DNA of 64,000 bases from Miltoncostaea sp963771025 (GCA_963771025.1 CAVYRL010000008.1:186001-250000); one strand, 5' to 3'. Numbered from the stretch's first letter, positions 25,201-33,812 are shown. Notes: generated from the letters alone by a model not told the origin. Program-made: numbers and translations.

Positions 25201-25485
25201 TCCCACTCCGAGCCGGTCGGCGACCAGGTGATCGGCGCCCCCGACGGCGTCGAGCGCCGCGCGGATGGTCCAGAGCGCGCTGCGCAACGACCCGCGAGCG
25301 CTCGTGTCCAGCACGTCCGGCCAGAAACGTCCCGCCAGGCGGGCGCGGGGGTGTGGGCCCGGGTGCAGCAGCAGAAACGCCATCAGCGAGCGCGGCTTGG
25401 CGCCGCCGATGTCGGGCATCACGCGCCCGTCCACCTGGACGGAGAGCCCGCCGAAGACCTGCGCCTGCAGCATGAGGCCGATCAT
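22204..25485 (-). CDS. BTAD-domain transcriptional activator with ATPase and TPR-like region
   Basis: About 1093 residues from the ATG at 25485. Domains in order: an OmpR/PhoB-type winged helix (about 5-85), a BTAD domain (about 90-235; the segment EVSRLL to GELGVPPS), and an NTPase module with Walker A GPAGVGKS at 293-300 and Walker B VLVVLED at about 404-410. A long Ala-rich TPR-like region fills the C-terminal 500 residues. This resembles the large SARP-type activators. There is no C-terminal LuxR HTH. The inverted repeat at 25503-25532 lies just upstream and is a candidate operator. Confidence 0.8.
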   Translation of the reverse strand: MIGLMLQAQVFGGLSVQVDGRVMPDIGGAKPRSLMAFLLLHPGPHPRARLAGRFWPDVLDTSARGSLRSALWTIRAALDAVGGADHLVADRLGVGLDPSRERDVDALEVSRLLDAGGAASLEHALLLAAEPLLPDIPDEWVLEEQDRLRDRLIDALGALADAADARGDSARALSYSREALSRDRLRESSHRALMRRLAAAGDRGGALAAYGRCRDALAGELGVPPSAETRELAEQIRAGTTAVPATVVSPAPPRRPRTPSQPAILGRRAELARMGAAWAAATAGRGGVVTIEGPAGVGKSRLAAELLATAEEEGARVAVGHALDIEEGPPFGPWADALRQLVRATPAPPPAASWPADLARLCPAVEAAWSRHPGPSAVEPNLGRASLFEAVAETLEWAATGAPVLVVLEDLHRADPSSLALLAHVGLPLQSSAALVLVTLRSGAATDGVDRMRDALARRGGVVDEITLGRLEEKDVAAIARREAPALGPDAVAWIAELSGGNPLFALRGARAAAAGGDPEEALRDTVRAPLARLSPPARELVAGAAAAGRALTVPEAAALTGAERLDDAVAEGVAAGLLDPEAGAEVAFTHGLVRRACYGELSAGRRRAAHARLAEIGSLPRGRPPAEVAHHLRRAGDDERARAYLVAAASSARALGALDQAAGFLREAGDSAESAGATAAGGEAWLALAEIEAWRGDRPAMDAAFDRVRDALSAAGDAAGLAAALAERARWLRTTTCYPDDALRSSQEALDLLDASGVNAPEARLMALAGLAWGEAVAGDPVRGERLLAELDAMPGVVDDPVLHAELVLSRGFALVRAGHSAEARARCAEGAVLAERAGRPALALDARIGEASCAAAQGLIADVLVVLGDPPDPARTGPGLACQSWAGRAHALSRLGSHDEAVEAAEEERRIAHRFGSVELEEAAEADVGMTLLAAGRAAEALSTLERCLEGGGGRVPRAALRLAAAEAALMAGDLARAQAHLDRFPFEPVGAGDDPAGLVARLDRVTGLVRIAAGDVLAGLGHLAAAEERLKRIIEEGRRDGAAGEELLAVMLDLGRPPVAGTSDPAIELARVSEEHRQAMEAAAVAADRA

Positions 25486-25502
25486 GCGCCGCGTCCGCGG
25501 GG

Positions 25503-25532
25503 GCGTCAACGCCCGCGAGAGCGCGTTGACGC
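25503..25532. promoter_or_regulatory. perfect 10-bp inverted repeat between divergent genes
   Basis: GCGTCAACGC at 25503-25512 and its exact reverse complement at 25523-25532, spaced by 10 bases, so the arm centres are 20 bases apart. The repeat lies in the divergent region of the BTAD regulator and the methyltransferase. The spacing suits a dimeric regulator on one face of the helix. The right arm contains TTGACG, which resembles a -35 box for the plus strand. Confidence 0.55.
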
Positions 25533-25614
25533 TGGCATGACGCGGGCGCTCACGGCCGGGTCACGGGTGTCGGCGACGGTGGTCCCGTCACACACCACGA
25601 CGAGGAGGATCGCC

Positions 25615-26673
25615 ATGGCGGTCGATGAGGCGCGGATGGACGAACTGATGGGGCGGATCCTGGGCGACCTGGGCGCCGCGATGGGCGCCGGCCTGATGCT
25701 GATCGGCGAACGGGCCGGCCTGTGGGGCGCGATGGCCGGCGCCGGGCCGCTCACCTCCGCCGCGCTCGCCGAGCGCAGCGGCGCCGATGAGCGCTATGTG
25801 CGGGAGTGGCTGCGCGGGATGGCCGCCGCCGACTACGTGCAGTACTCCCCCGCAGACGAGACCTACGCGATCAGCGACGAGGTCGCGTTCGCGATGGCCG
25901 ACCCGAACGGGCCCGCGGTGCCGGGGGCCTGCCAGGTCGTGCTCGCGGCTCTCGACGCGGCGCCGACGGTGGCCGAGCGATTCGCCACCGGAGAGGGATT
26001 CGGGTGGCACGAGCACAGCCACGAGCTCTTCCAGGGCACCGAGCGCTTCTTCCGGCCCCAGTACGCGCAGCACCTGACGACCGAGTGGATCCCCGCGCTC
26101 GACGGGGTGGAGGACGCGCTGCGGCGCGGCGCCCGGGTGGCCGACGTCGGCTGCGGACACGGCGCATCGACGGTGCTGATGGCGCAGGCGTTCCCCGCGT
26201 CCACGTTCATCGGCTTCGACTACCACGAGCCGTCGATCGCGCACGCCCGCGAGTCGGCGCGCACGGCGGGCGTCAACGATCGCGTGACCTTCGAGGTCGC
26301 GCCCGCCGACCGGTTCCCCGGCCCGGGCGCCTATGACCTGGTGGCCATGTTCGACTGCCTTCACGACATGGGCGACCCCACAGGCGTCGCGCGCCACGTG
26401 CGCGAGGCACTGGCGCCCGACGGCACCTGGATGGTCGTCGAACCGATGGCCGGTGACCGTGTGGAGGACAACCTCAACCCCATCGGCCGCATCTTCTACG
26501 CGGCCAGCACCATGGTCTGCACTCCGGCCTCCCTCGCCCAGGAGGGGCGCGCCGCCCTCGGCGCCCAGGCGGGAGAGGCGGCGCTCACCGAAGTGCTGCG
26601 CGGCGGCGGCTTCTCCCGCGTGCGCCGCGCCACCGAGACCCCCGTGAACATCGTTCTGGAAGCACGTCCCTGA
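25615..26673 (+). CDS. class I SAM methyltransferase with N-terminal winged-helix-like domain
   Basis: 352 residues. Residues 1-105 resemble the dimerisation/winged helix domain of O-methyltransferase-like proteins (ALAERSGADERYVREWLRGM). Motif I is ADVGCGHGAS at about residue 180, then IGFDYHEPSI, and AMFDCLHDMGDP. The enzyme family is common next to regulators in actinobacteria; substrate unknown. A strong GAGGAGG precedes the ATG. A SnoaL-like gene follows, and a BTAD regulator gene diverges. Confidence 0.8.
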   Translation: MAVDEARMDELMGRILGDLGAAMGAGLMLIGERAGLWGAMAGAGPLTSAALAERSGADERYVREWLRGMAAADYVQYSPADETYAISDEVAFAMADPNGPAVPGACQVVLAALDAAPTVAERFATGEGFGWHEHSHELFQGTERFFRPQYAQHLTTEWIPALDGVEDALRRGARVADVGCGHGASTVLMAQAFPASTFIGFDYHEPSIAHARESARTAGVNDRVTFEVAPADRFPGPGAYDLVAMFDCLHDMGDPTGVARHVREALAPDGTWMVVEPMAGDRVEDNLNPIGRIFYAASTMVCTPASLAQEGRAALGAQAGEAALTEVLRGGGFSRVRRATETPVNIVLEARP

Positions 26674-26722
26674 GCCCCGTCCGGGCCGCGGGACCACCAT
26701 CACACGAGATCGGAGACACACC

Positions 26723-27085
26723 GTGAGCACGACATCCACCAGCATCCTCGACACCATCCGCGCCGCGACCGAGGCGCGGGACGCCGATGCGCTCTCGGCC
26801 CTGTACGCCGATGAGGCCACCGTGACCATCGTCAACCGCTCGACCCCGCCCGGCAGCCCCCACGTGCTCCATGGGCGGGGCGAGGTGCTCGCCCACCTGC
26901 GCGACGCCTGCTCCCGCGAGATGACCCACGAGGTGAGCGACACCGTCCTCGCGGACAGCCGCCTCGCCTTCATCACGAACTGCCGCTACCCCGATGGCAC
27001 CCGGGTCGTCTGCGCGACCATCGCCGACCTGGACGACGACGGCCGCATCACCAGCCAGATCATCGTGCAGGCCTGGGACGAGTAG
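26723..27085 (+). CDS. SnoaL/NTF2-like protein
   Basis: 120 residues with an NTF2-like fold: an N-terminal helix (DTIRAATEARDADALSALY) followed by curved sheet strands ending in ISQIIVQ-like sequence. Homologues include polyketide cyclases, but also many uncharacterised carriers. A GTG start with CGGAGA upstream. It probably forms an operon with the methyltransferase. Confidence 0.65.
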   Translation: MSTTSTSILDTIRAATEARDADALSALYADEATVTIVNRSTPPGSPHVLHGRGEVLAHLRDACSREMTHEVSDTVLADSRLAFITNCRYPDGTRVVCATIADLDDDGRITSQIIVQAWDE

Positions 27086-27095
27086 CCGCTCCGGT

Positions 27096-27123
27096 ACGGC
27101 GGGGGTCGCGAGATCTCCGCCGT
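27096..27123. terminator. terminator hairpin after SnoaL-like gene
   Basis: A stem of seven bases (ACGGCGG/CCGCCGT) with a GC-rich loop lies between the stop of the SnoaL-like gene and the stop of convergent rseP. It could serve both. Confidence 0.45.
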
Positions 27124-27144
27124 GCCCGGTCCCGAGACAGGTTC

Positions 27145-28263
27145 CTATCGGTTGATCTGGAAGCCCTCGCCGGTGATGCGCCCCACGTCGTTCTGGAGCG
27201 CCACCACGAAGATCAGCATCACGATCGCGAGGCCCACGAACGAGGCGCGCCCGTAGGTGACGGCGCTGAAGGCGGAGCCCTTCACCTTCTCGAGCAGCGC
27301 GAACAGGATGTGCCCGCCGTCCAGGGGCAGGATCGGGATCAGGTTGAAGATCCCCAGCGCGAGGCTGATGACACCGATGAAACGCAGGACGGTCACCCAG
27401 CCCTGGTCGGCCACCTCGTTGAAGACGGCACCCACGCCGACGATGCTCGACACCTGGCTGCGGGCCTCGCTGCTGGTGAAGGCGTCACCGATCACCTGGA
27501 CGTTCGTCTTCACGATGAACCAGGTGAAGTCCCAGCCCCGCTGCAGGCCCTCGACCGGACCCGACCGCACGACCGGCCCCTGGACCAGGCCGAAGGTGAA
27601 GCCGAGTCCGGCCAGCGGCTTCCCGGTCGCGGGGTCGGTCCGGACGCCCCCGGTCCCGTCGGTCAGCTTCTGGAGCCGCGCCGGACGTGTGATCGTCTTC
27701 CCGCCGCGGGAGATCGTGAGCGTCACGGTCTGCCCCGGCGTGCCCGACTGCAGCTCGGTGCGGATGCGCTCGGGATCGCCGTTGGCGGCGACGCCGTTCA
27801 CCGCGAGGAGCCTGTCGCCGGGCTTGAGCCCGGCGCTCTGGGCGGCGGAGTCCTTGACCACGCCGGCCACCGAGGTCGTCGGGTTCACCGTGGGCACGCC
27901 GATCCAGAAGATGGCGGCGAAGATGGCGATGGCCAGGACGATGTTGACCGCCGGCCCGGCGAGGATGGTGACGACGCGCTTCCACGTGGCCGACGCCGAG
28001 TAGGCGCGGTGCGCGTGCTCCTCGGGGATCTCCTCCCCGACGGTCATCCCGCTGATCTTGACGTAGCCGCCCAGGGGCAGCCAGCCGATGGCGTATTCGG
28101 TCTCGCCCCGCGTGAACGAGGCGATCGGCCGTCCGAAGAAGATCGAGAAGCGCTCGACGCGCATCCCGCACCACTTGGCCACCACCATGTGGCCGGCCTC
28201 GTGCAACAGGACCAGGCCCATCAGGATGACCACGAACCAGAAGATGTTGAGGCCGACGCTCAT
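27145..28263 (-). CDS. rseP: site-2 (M50) membrane metalloprotease RseP-like
   Basis: 372 residues. TM1 carries HEAGH (LVLLHEAGHMVVAKW) for zinc, and the LDGG motif (LPLDGGHILFALLEK) is near the C-terminus. Between them is a PDZ domain (about 125-215) and four TM helices overall. It performs regulated intramembrane proteolysis, typically of anti-sigma factors. The start ATG overlaps the dxr stop (ATGA), as in many genomes where dxr and rseP are coupled. Confidence 0.92.
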   Translation of the reverse strand: MSVGLNIFWFVVILMGLVLLHEAGHMVVAKWCGMRVERFSIFFGRPIASFTRGETEYAIGWLPLGGYVKISGMTVGEEIPEEHAHRAYSASATWKRVVTILAGPAVNIVLAIAIFAAIFWIGVPTVNPTTSVAGVVKDSAAQSAGLKPGDRLLAVNGVAANGDPERIRTELQSGTPGQTVTLTISRGGKTITRPARLQKLTDGTGGVRTDPATGKPLAGLGFTFGLVQGPVVRSGPVEGLQRGWDFTWFIVKTNVQVIGDAFTSSEARSQVSSIVGVGAVFNEVADQGWVTVLRFIGVISLALGIFNLIPILPLDGGHILFALLEKVKGSAFSAVTYGRASFVGLAIVMLIFVVALQNDVGRITGEGFQINR

Positions 28264-29369
28264 GCGGTGACCCCCGCGAGGCCCGCCGTGACCGCCGCCC
28301 GTGACCGCGCGTCGGCGTCGAGCACCGCGTCGAGCGTGTCGGCGGGCCCGGCGGGCACGGCCTCGAGGGCGCTGGAGACCAGGCGCGGGATGTCCATGAA
28401 ACCGATCCTGTCGTCGAGGAAGGCGCCCACGGCGATCTCGTTCGCCGCGTTCAGCACCGCGGGGGCGGTGCCGCCCTCCGCACCCGCCGCACGCGCGAGC
28501 GCGAGGCACGGAAAGGCGATCTCGTCGGGCGCCTCGAAGTCGAGATGCCGTCCCACGAGGTCCATCGGCTCCCGGGTGGGAGGTGCGGCGGGGTGGCGCA
28601 GCGCGAATCCGATCGGAACGCGCATGTCGGGCGGGCCACAGTGGGTGAGAACGCTGCCATCGTCGAGACGGATGAGCGCATGCACCATGGACTGCGGGTG
28701 CACCAGGACCTCGATGCGGTCATACGGAAGGTCGAACAGGTGGTGCGCCTCGATCAACTCGAGCCCCTTGTTCATCATGGTCGCCGAGTCGATCGTGATC
28801 TTGGCGCCCATCGTCCACGTCGGGTGCCTCAGCGCCTCCGCGCATGTGACCCCCTCCAACTCATCGGCTGTTCGGCCTCGAAACGGACCCCCCGACGCGG
28901 TCAGGATCGCGGCGTGGACCCTCTCGCCGGGCACGCCCTCGAGCAACTGGAACAGGGCGGAGTGCTCCGAATCGACCGGCACCAGACGCGCACCGGAGCG
29001 CGCTCGCACGGCGGAGACGAGGTCGCCGCCGGCGACGAGGCTCTCCTTGTTGGCCAGAGCCACCGTGATGCCGCGCTCCAGGGCGGCGAGCGTCGGGCGC
29101 AGCCCGGCGGCCCCCACCAACCCGTTGAGCACGATGTCCGGTCGGCTCGCGTCGATCAGGGCGGCCAGATCGGGATCGAAGGGCACCGTGCCCTCCCCCG
29201 CCGCGGACGCCGTGTGGACGATCCCGCGGGCGCGCGCCTGATCCGCCATCTCACCGGTCCGCCGTCCGCAGGAGAGCCCGCAGGCGACGAGATCGGGAGC
29301 ACCGTCGATGACGTCCAGTGCCTGGACCCCGATCGACCCCGTGGAGCCCAGGACGAGTACGCGTGCCAC
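28260..29369 (-). CDS. dxr: 1-deoxy-D-xylulose-5-phosphate reductoisomerase
   Basis: 369 residues. It has the NADPH motif LGSTGSIG at the start and the catalytic SASGGPF-like, ATMMNKGLELIEA and SMVHALI segments. It converts DXP to MEP, the first committed step of the MEP pathway. It is followed by rseP with a 4-base overlap and starts with GTG. A 74-base gap separates it from the divergent CcdA-thioredoxin gene. Confidence 0.95.
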   Translation of the reverse strand: MARVLVLGSTGSIGVQALDVIDGAPDLVACGLSCGRRTGEMADQARARGIVHTASAAGEGTVPFDPDLAALIDASRPDIVLNGLVGAAGLRPTLAALERGITVALANKESLVAGGDLVSAVRARSGARLVPVDSEHSALFQLLEGVPGERVHAAILTASGGPFRGRTADELEGVTCAEALRHPTWTMGAKITIDSATMMNKGLELIEAHHLFDLPYDRIEVLVHPQSMVHALIRLDDGSVLTHCGPPDMRVPIGFALRHPAAPPTREPMDLVGRHLDFEAPDEIAFPCLALARAAGAEGGTAPAVLNAANEIAVGAFLDDRIGFMDIPRLVSSALEAVPAGPADTLDAVLDADARSRAAVTAGLAGVTA

Positions 29370-29443
29370 CGGTCGAGTGTAGCGAGGCCTCCCCCCGGCC
29401 CATGGTAAGAGCGGCTTAAGACACCGGGGCTACCCTGTGAAAC

Positions 29444-31204
29444 GTGGTGCTCCTGATCGCCGTCGCGTTCGTCGCCGGAGTGGTGACGGCCCTCTCGCCG
29501 TGCGTCCTTCCGGCCCTGCCCGTGGTGCTCGCCGGGTCGGCCGGCGGGGGCGCCCGGCGCGTGACCGGCATCGCCGTGGGCTTCGTGGTCTCGTTCGTGG
29601 CGTTCACGCTCGCCCTCACGGCGGCGCTCGACGCCATCGGCCTGAGTCCGACGGCGCTGCGCAACCTCGCAATCGCCGCGCTGATCCTGTTCGGCGTCAC
29701 GCTGCTGGTCCCGGCCCTCGGGGAGGGGTTCGCGGCCGTCCTCGCGCCCGTCGCGCGCCTCGGCGAGCGCATCCCGCGCGGTCGGGGGGGACTGGCGGGC
29801 GGGCTGCTGGTGGGCGTCGCCCTCGGGCTGGTGTGGACGCCCTGCGCCGGCCCGGTGTTCGCGGCCATCGCCGCGGTGGCGGCCACCGGCGACGCCGGGT
29901 TCCGCGCCTTCGTCGTGCTCACGGCCTACGCGATCGGCGCGGTCGTGCCCCTGTGCCTGATCGCCATCGGCGGCCGGCGGCTGCTCGGCAGGCTGCGCGG
30001 GCGGGCCGCCGCGGCCGTGCGGCCCACGCTGGGCCTGCTGATGGTGGCGGCGGGCGTGATGATCGCGCTCGGATGGGACACGCGGCTCACCACGGCCCTC
30101 GTCCGCGACGCGCCCGCCTACACCGACACGCTCCAGGTGCTCGAGCGCGCGTCCTCGGTGCAGAGCGAGCTCGCCGGGCTCTCGCGCCCGGCCGCGAACG
30201 AGATCCCGCCCTTCCTCGACTCGGCGCGCGGCTCGGCGCCCGGGCCGGGCGACGACGTGGGCCTACCCGACGCCGGGCCCGCGCCCGCGCTGCGGGGAAT
30301 CTCCGCGACCTTCAACACCGACGGGGCCCCCGTGAACCTGGCCGCCCTGCGCGGACGCGTGGTGCTGATCGACTTCTGGACATACTCCTGCATCAACTGC
30401 CTGAGGACGATCCCCGAGCTCGAGTCCCTGTACACCCGCTACCGCGACGACGGGCTCACCGTGGTGGGCGTCCACACGCCCGAGTTCCGCTTCGAGGCCG
30501 ATGCCGGCAACGTCGGGGGCGCGGTCCATGACCTCGGGATCACCTATCCGGTGGTGCTCGACCCCGCCTACGCCACGTGGGACGCCTTCGGCAACCGCTA
30601 CTGGCCGACGACCTACATCCTCGATCGCGAGGGGCACGTGCGCGACCTGCACGTCGGCGAGGGCGACGAGGGGCGCACCGAGGCGATCATCCGGCGCCTG
30701 CTCGCGGTGCCCGCCGGGGCGAGGGAGGCGGCGGGGCGCGCCATCCCGCCGCCGGGGATCCACAGCGAGCTGACCCCCGAGACCTACCTCGGAGCCCTGC
30801 GGCTGCAGCGGCTCGCCCCCGGCCAGTCATTGAGCCCCAACGTCGGCGCGATCTACTCCGCGCCGGTGACGCTTCCCGCCGACCACGTCGCCTTCGACGG
30901 ACACTGGCTCGTGGGCGACGAGGCCGCCCAGGCGGGGGCTCACGCGGCCCTCGAGCTGAGCTTCCGGGCGAAGGGCGTCTACGTGGTGCTCGACGGCAAC
31001 GGGAAGCGGCGCGTCGGGCGCGTGCTGCTCGACGGCACGGCGCCGGCCCGCGACGAGACGGGCCCGGACCTCGGCCCGCGGGGGCGGCTCGTGGTGACCC
31101 GCCCGCGCCTCTACCGACTGCTGCAGCTCCCCACCGAGCGGAGCGGACGCATCCGCATCGAGCTCCCCGCCGGGACGCGCGCCTACGCGTTCACGTTCGG
31201 CTGA
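29444..31204 (+). CDS. CcdA-thioredoxin fusion protein (DipZ-like)
   Basis: 586 residues. An N-terminal CcdA/DsbD-type membrane domain (about residues 1-225) holds Cys20 (SPCVLP) and Cys134 (TPCAGP) on TM helices. A thioredoxin-like domain (about 285-420) follows with C316xxC319 (SCINC). A C-terminal domain of about 150 residues looks like a beta-sandwich. Such proteins move reducing equivalents from the cytoplasm to outside thioredoxins. GTG start (29444 or 29447). The stop is immediately followed by the convergent M42 stop. Confidence 0.88.
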   Translation: MVLLIAVAFVAGVVTALSPCVLPALPVVLAGSAGGGARRVTGIAVGFVVSFVAFTLALTAALDAIGLSPTALRNLAIAALILFGVTLLVPALGEGFAAVLAPVARLGERIPRGRGGLAGGLLVGVALGLVWTPCAGPVFAAIAAVAATGDAGFRAFVVLTAYAIGAVVPLCLIAIGGRRLLGRLRGRAAAAVRPTLGLLMVAAGVMIALGWDTRLTTALVRDAPAYTDTLQVLERASSVQSELAGLSRPAANEIPPFLDSARGSAPGPGDDVGLPDAGPAPALRGISATFNTDGAPVNLAALRGRVVLIDFWTYSCINCLRTIPELESLYTRYRDDGLTVVGVHTPEFRFEADAGNVGGAVHDLGITYPVVLDPAYATWDAFGNRYWPTTYILDREGHVRDLHVGEGDEGRTEAIIRRLLAVPAGAREAAGRAIPPPGIHSELTPETYLGALRLQRLAPGQSLSPNVGAIYSAPVTLPADHVAFDGHWLVGDEAAQAGAHAALELSFRAKGVYVVLDGNGKRRVGRVLLDGTAPARDETGPDLGPRGRLVVTRPRLYRLLQLPTERSGRIRIELPAGTRAYAFTFG

Positions 31205-32233
31205 TCAGTCAACCAGGGTCTGCGCCGTCTCGCAGAAGCCGACGACCAGCGCGACGCAGGCGTCCAGATCGTCCGGGTGGCACGCCTCCACCACTTGGTG
31301 CACGTAGCGGGTCGGGATCGATACGCAGCCGGCCGCGGCGCCATCACCCGAGAGCCCGAGCTCCCGGGTGTCGGTACCGCCGCGCACCATCACCTCGAGC
31401 TGGGTGGCGATGCCCCGCTCCTCGCCGACCGCGACCAGGTGCTCCACCAGCGCGCGGGGGACGATGGCGCTGGTGTCGTAAACCTTGATGGCGGCCCCGG
31501 CGCCCAGGCTCGTGATGCGCTCGTGGGGCGCGGCCCCGGGCCCGTCATTGGCGAGGGTGATGTCGATCGCCAGGCCGATCCGCGGCTTCACTCGCTGGGT
31601 CGCCACCCGCGCGCCTCGCAGGCCGACCTCCTCCTGCACGCTGGCGACGGCCACCACCTCGCACTCGTGCTCTCCCAGCGCCCGGAAGGCCTGGATCATC
31701 ACGTAGAGGCCCGCACGGTTGTCGAGGCTCTTGCACGTCACCAGATCGCCGAGCTGCGCCATCGCCCGCTCCCGGGTGACCACGTCGCCCGGCCGCACCA
31801 GCTCCCGCACCCGCTCGACGGGCATGCCGAGGTCGACGAAGTAATCCTCGAGCTTGGGCGCCCGGCGCTTGTCCTCGTCGCTCATCAGGTGGACGGCCTT
31901 GGTGCCGAGCACCCCGAGCAGGTCCTCGCGACCGTGGACGATCACGCGCTGGGCCGTGAGCGTCTTGGGATCGAAGCCCCCGAGCGGGATCAGCCGCAGA
32001 TACCCCGCCTCCTCGACGTGGGTCACCATGAACCCGATCTCATCCATGTGGGCCGACAGCATCAGACGCGGACCGCCGCCGCCGGCCCGGCGGGCGATCA
32101 GGTTGCCGAGCGGATCGATCTCGATGGAGTCGGCGGCCGGCTCGAGCTGCGCGCGCACGAAATCGCGCACGCGCTCCTCGCGTCCCGGGGCCCCGGGCGT
32201 CTCGCAGAGCGTGGTGAGGAGTGGGAGGTCCAT
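31205..32233 (-). CDS. M42-family metallopeptidase
   Basis: 342 residues. Metal-site landmarks: SAHMDEIGFM (His, Asp), LDNRAG, QEEVGLRGA and the GGTDT loop, typical of the M42 aminopeptidases. It lies where dxr sits in some genomes, at the end of the rpsB-cdsA run. The start ATG touches the cdsA stop, so coupling is likely. No secretion signal, so it is cytoplasmic. Confidence 0.88.
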   Translation of the reverse strand: MDLPLLTTLCETPGAPGREERVRDFVRAQLEPAADSIEIDPLGNLIARRAGGGGPRLMLSAHMDEIGFMVTHVEEAGYLRLIPLGGFDPKTLTAQRVIVHGREDLLGVLGTKAVHLMSDEDKRRAPKLEDYFVDLGMPVERVRELVRPGDVVTRERAMAQLGDLVTCKSLDNRAGLYVMIQAFRALGEHECEVVAVASVQEEVGLRGARVATQRVKPRIGLAIDITLANDGPGAAPHERITSLGAGAAIKVYDTSAIVPRALVEHLVAVGEERGIATQLEVMVRGGTDTRELGLSGDGAAAGCVSIPTRYVHQVVEACHPDDLDACVALVVGFCETAQTLVD

Positions 32234-33051
32234 CAGTAGACCAACCATATGAGGACGAAGTAGGCCGCCGCCCCACCGAACAGCAGCGCGTCGAATCGGT
32301 CCAGCACCCCGCCGTGCGCCAGCAGCAGACGACCCGAGTCCTTGGCGCCCGCGTCGCGCTTGATCATCGACTCGAAGAGGTCGCCCAGGAAGGCTGCGGG
32401 GCAGATGGCCAGGCCGAGCACCAGCGACTGCCAGCCGCTGATCCAGTCCATGTACAGACCGGCGACCCAGACCGCGAAGGTGGCCACGACGAGGCCGACG
32501 GCGGCGCCCTCGACGGTCTTCTTGGGGGATGTCAGCGGCGCGATCGGGCGGCGGCCCCACATGCGGCCGCCGACATACGAGGCCGTGTCGAAGATCCAGA
32601 CGCCCACGAGCACGCAGACGATGGCCGCGGCGCCGTGGGGCAGCTCCCGCATGCTCACGAGCAGGGCAAGCGGCAGCCCCAGGTAGATCACGCCGAGCAG
32701 CGTCGTGGACACCCGGACGGTGATGTCGTCGCGCCGGGCGAGGATCAGGCCCGCGACCGCCGCGTACCCGAGGCTCAGGGCCAGGCCCAGCAGGATCCCG
32801 TGCTCGGGGTCGTCGAGCGCCCAGGCGAGCCCGATCACGCTCAACGCGCCGAGGTATCCGGCCCACCTCAGCGGCCGGGTGGCCGCGAGCAGGCTGTAGA
32901 GCTCGTACAGCCCGAGCACCGCGATGATCGCGAGCACCGCGGCGAACGCGAGCCCGCCGATCGCCACCACCGCCGCGGCGACGATCACCCCGGGCACGGC
33001 GATGATCAGCCGGCTCGTCAGAGCCGATGAGGCGAAGCGCTCAGCGACCAC
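32233..33051 (-). CDS. cdsA: phosphatidate cytidylyltransferase
   Basis: 272 residues from GTG 33051; a longer reading adds a Ser/Arg-rich N-terminus. It is highly hydrophobic with about eight TM helices and the C-terminal CDP-alcohol motif SMIKRDAGAKDSGRLLLAHGG-like segment (D-x2-K-R-D ... P/L-HGG). It makes CDP-diacylglycerol, feeding pgsA. The start overlaps the end of uppS by 11 bases. Confidence 0.9.
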   Translation of the reverse strand: MVAERFASSALTSRLIIAVPGVIVAAAVVAIGGLAFAAVLAIIAVLGLYELYSLLAATRPLRWAGYLGALSVIGLAWALDDPEHGILLGLALSLGYAAVAGLILARRDDITVRVSTTLLGVIYLGLPLALLVSMRELPHGAAAIVCVLVGVWIFDTASYVGGRMWGRRPIAPLTSPKKTVEGAAVGLVVATFAVWVAGLYMDWISGWQSLVLGLAICPAAFLGDLFESMIKRDAGAKDSGRLLLAHGGVLDRFDALLFGGAAAYFVLIWLVY

Positions 33052-33805
33052 CGAATCGACGGTGGCGCCGCCCGTACTCCTCGATCGCACGGTCGAGGTC
33101 CTCGGGACCGAAGTCCGGCCAGAGCCGCGGGGAGAAGTGCAACTCGGCGTACGCGCTCTGCCAGAGCAGGAAGTTCGAGAGACGCTGCTCACCGCTGGTG
33201 CGGATCACCAGCTCGGGGTCGCGCAGGTCCGGCGCGTAGAGGAACTGGGCGAACTCCGCGTCCCCCGCCTCGGGACCGCACTCGGCGGCGAAGCGGCGCG
33301 CGGCGTCCACGATCTCGCCGCGGCTGCCGTAGTTCATCGCGATGAACAGGCGCAGGCGGCGATTGCCGGCCGTCAGCTCTTCCGCGGCGGCGATGCGCGC
33401 GCGCAGCTCCGGGCTGAGGTCGTCGAGGCGGCCGATGAATCGCATCTGCACGCCCTCGGCGTCGAGCTCGGGCACCTCGCGATCGATCAGCTCGGAGAAG
33501 AGCCCCATCAGCTCGCTCACCTCGCCCTGGGGACGCGACCAGTTCTCGGTGGAGAACGAGAAGATGGTCAGGTCCTTGACGCCCGCGTCACCGGCGGCGC
33601 GCACGACGCGCTTCAGCGCCTTGGCGCCGGCGCGGTGGCCGGCGCCCACGGGCAGGTGGTGCTCACGCGCCCAACGGCCGTTGCCGTCCATGATGATGGC
33701 GATCGATTCGGGGGTCTCGGTGAGCCCGGCCGGGCGTTCGCGGCGTGGACCGCGGCCGAGCCCGAGCACCGTCCGGGCGGTGCGCAGGCGCGTCAGGAGG
33801 GTCAT
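33041..33805 (-). CDS. uppS: isoprenyl transferase (undecaprenyl diphosphate synthase)
   Basis: 254 residues. IMDGNGRWA near residue 40 is the cis-prenyltransferase signature, and IRTSGEQRLSNFLLWQ with the later LWPDF motif complete it. It makes the lipid carrier for peptidoglycan precursors. It follows frr by 7 bases. Confidence 0.95.
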   Translation of the reverse strand: MTLLTRLRTARTVLGLGRGPRRERPAGLTETPESIAIIMDGNGRWAREHHLPVGAGHRAGAKALKRVVRAAGDAGVKDLTIFSFSTENWSRPQGEVSELMGLFSELIDREVPELDAEGVQMRFIGRLDDLSPELRARIAAAEELTAGNRRLRLFIAMNYGSRGEIVDAARRFAAECGPEAGDAEFAQFLYAPDLRDPELVIRTSGEQRLSNFLLWQSAYAELHFSPRLWPDFGPEDLDRAIEEYGRRHRRFGGR

Positions 33806-33812
33806 CCGCGTC

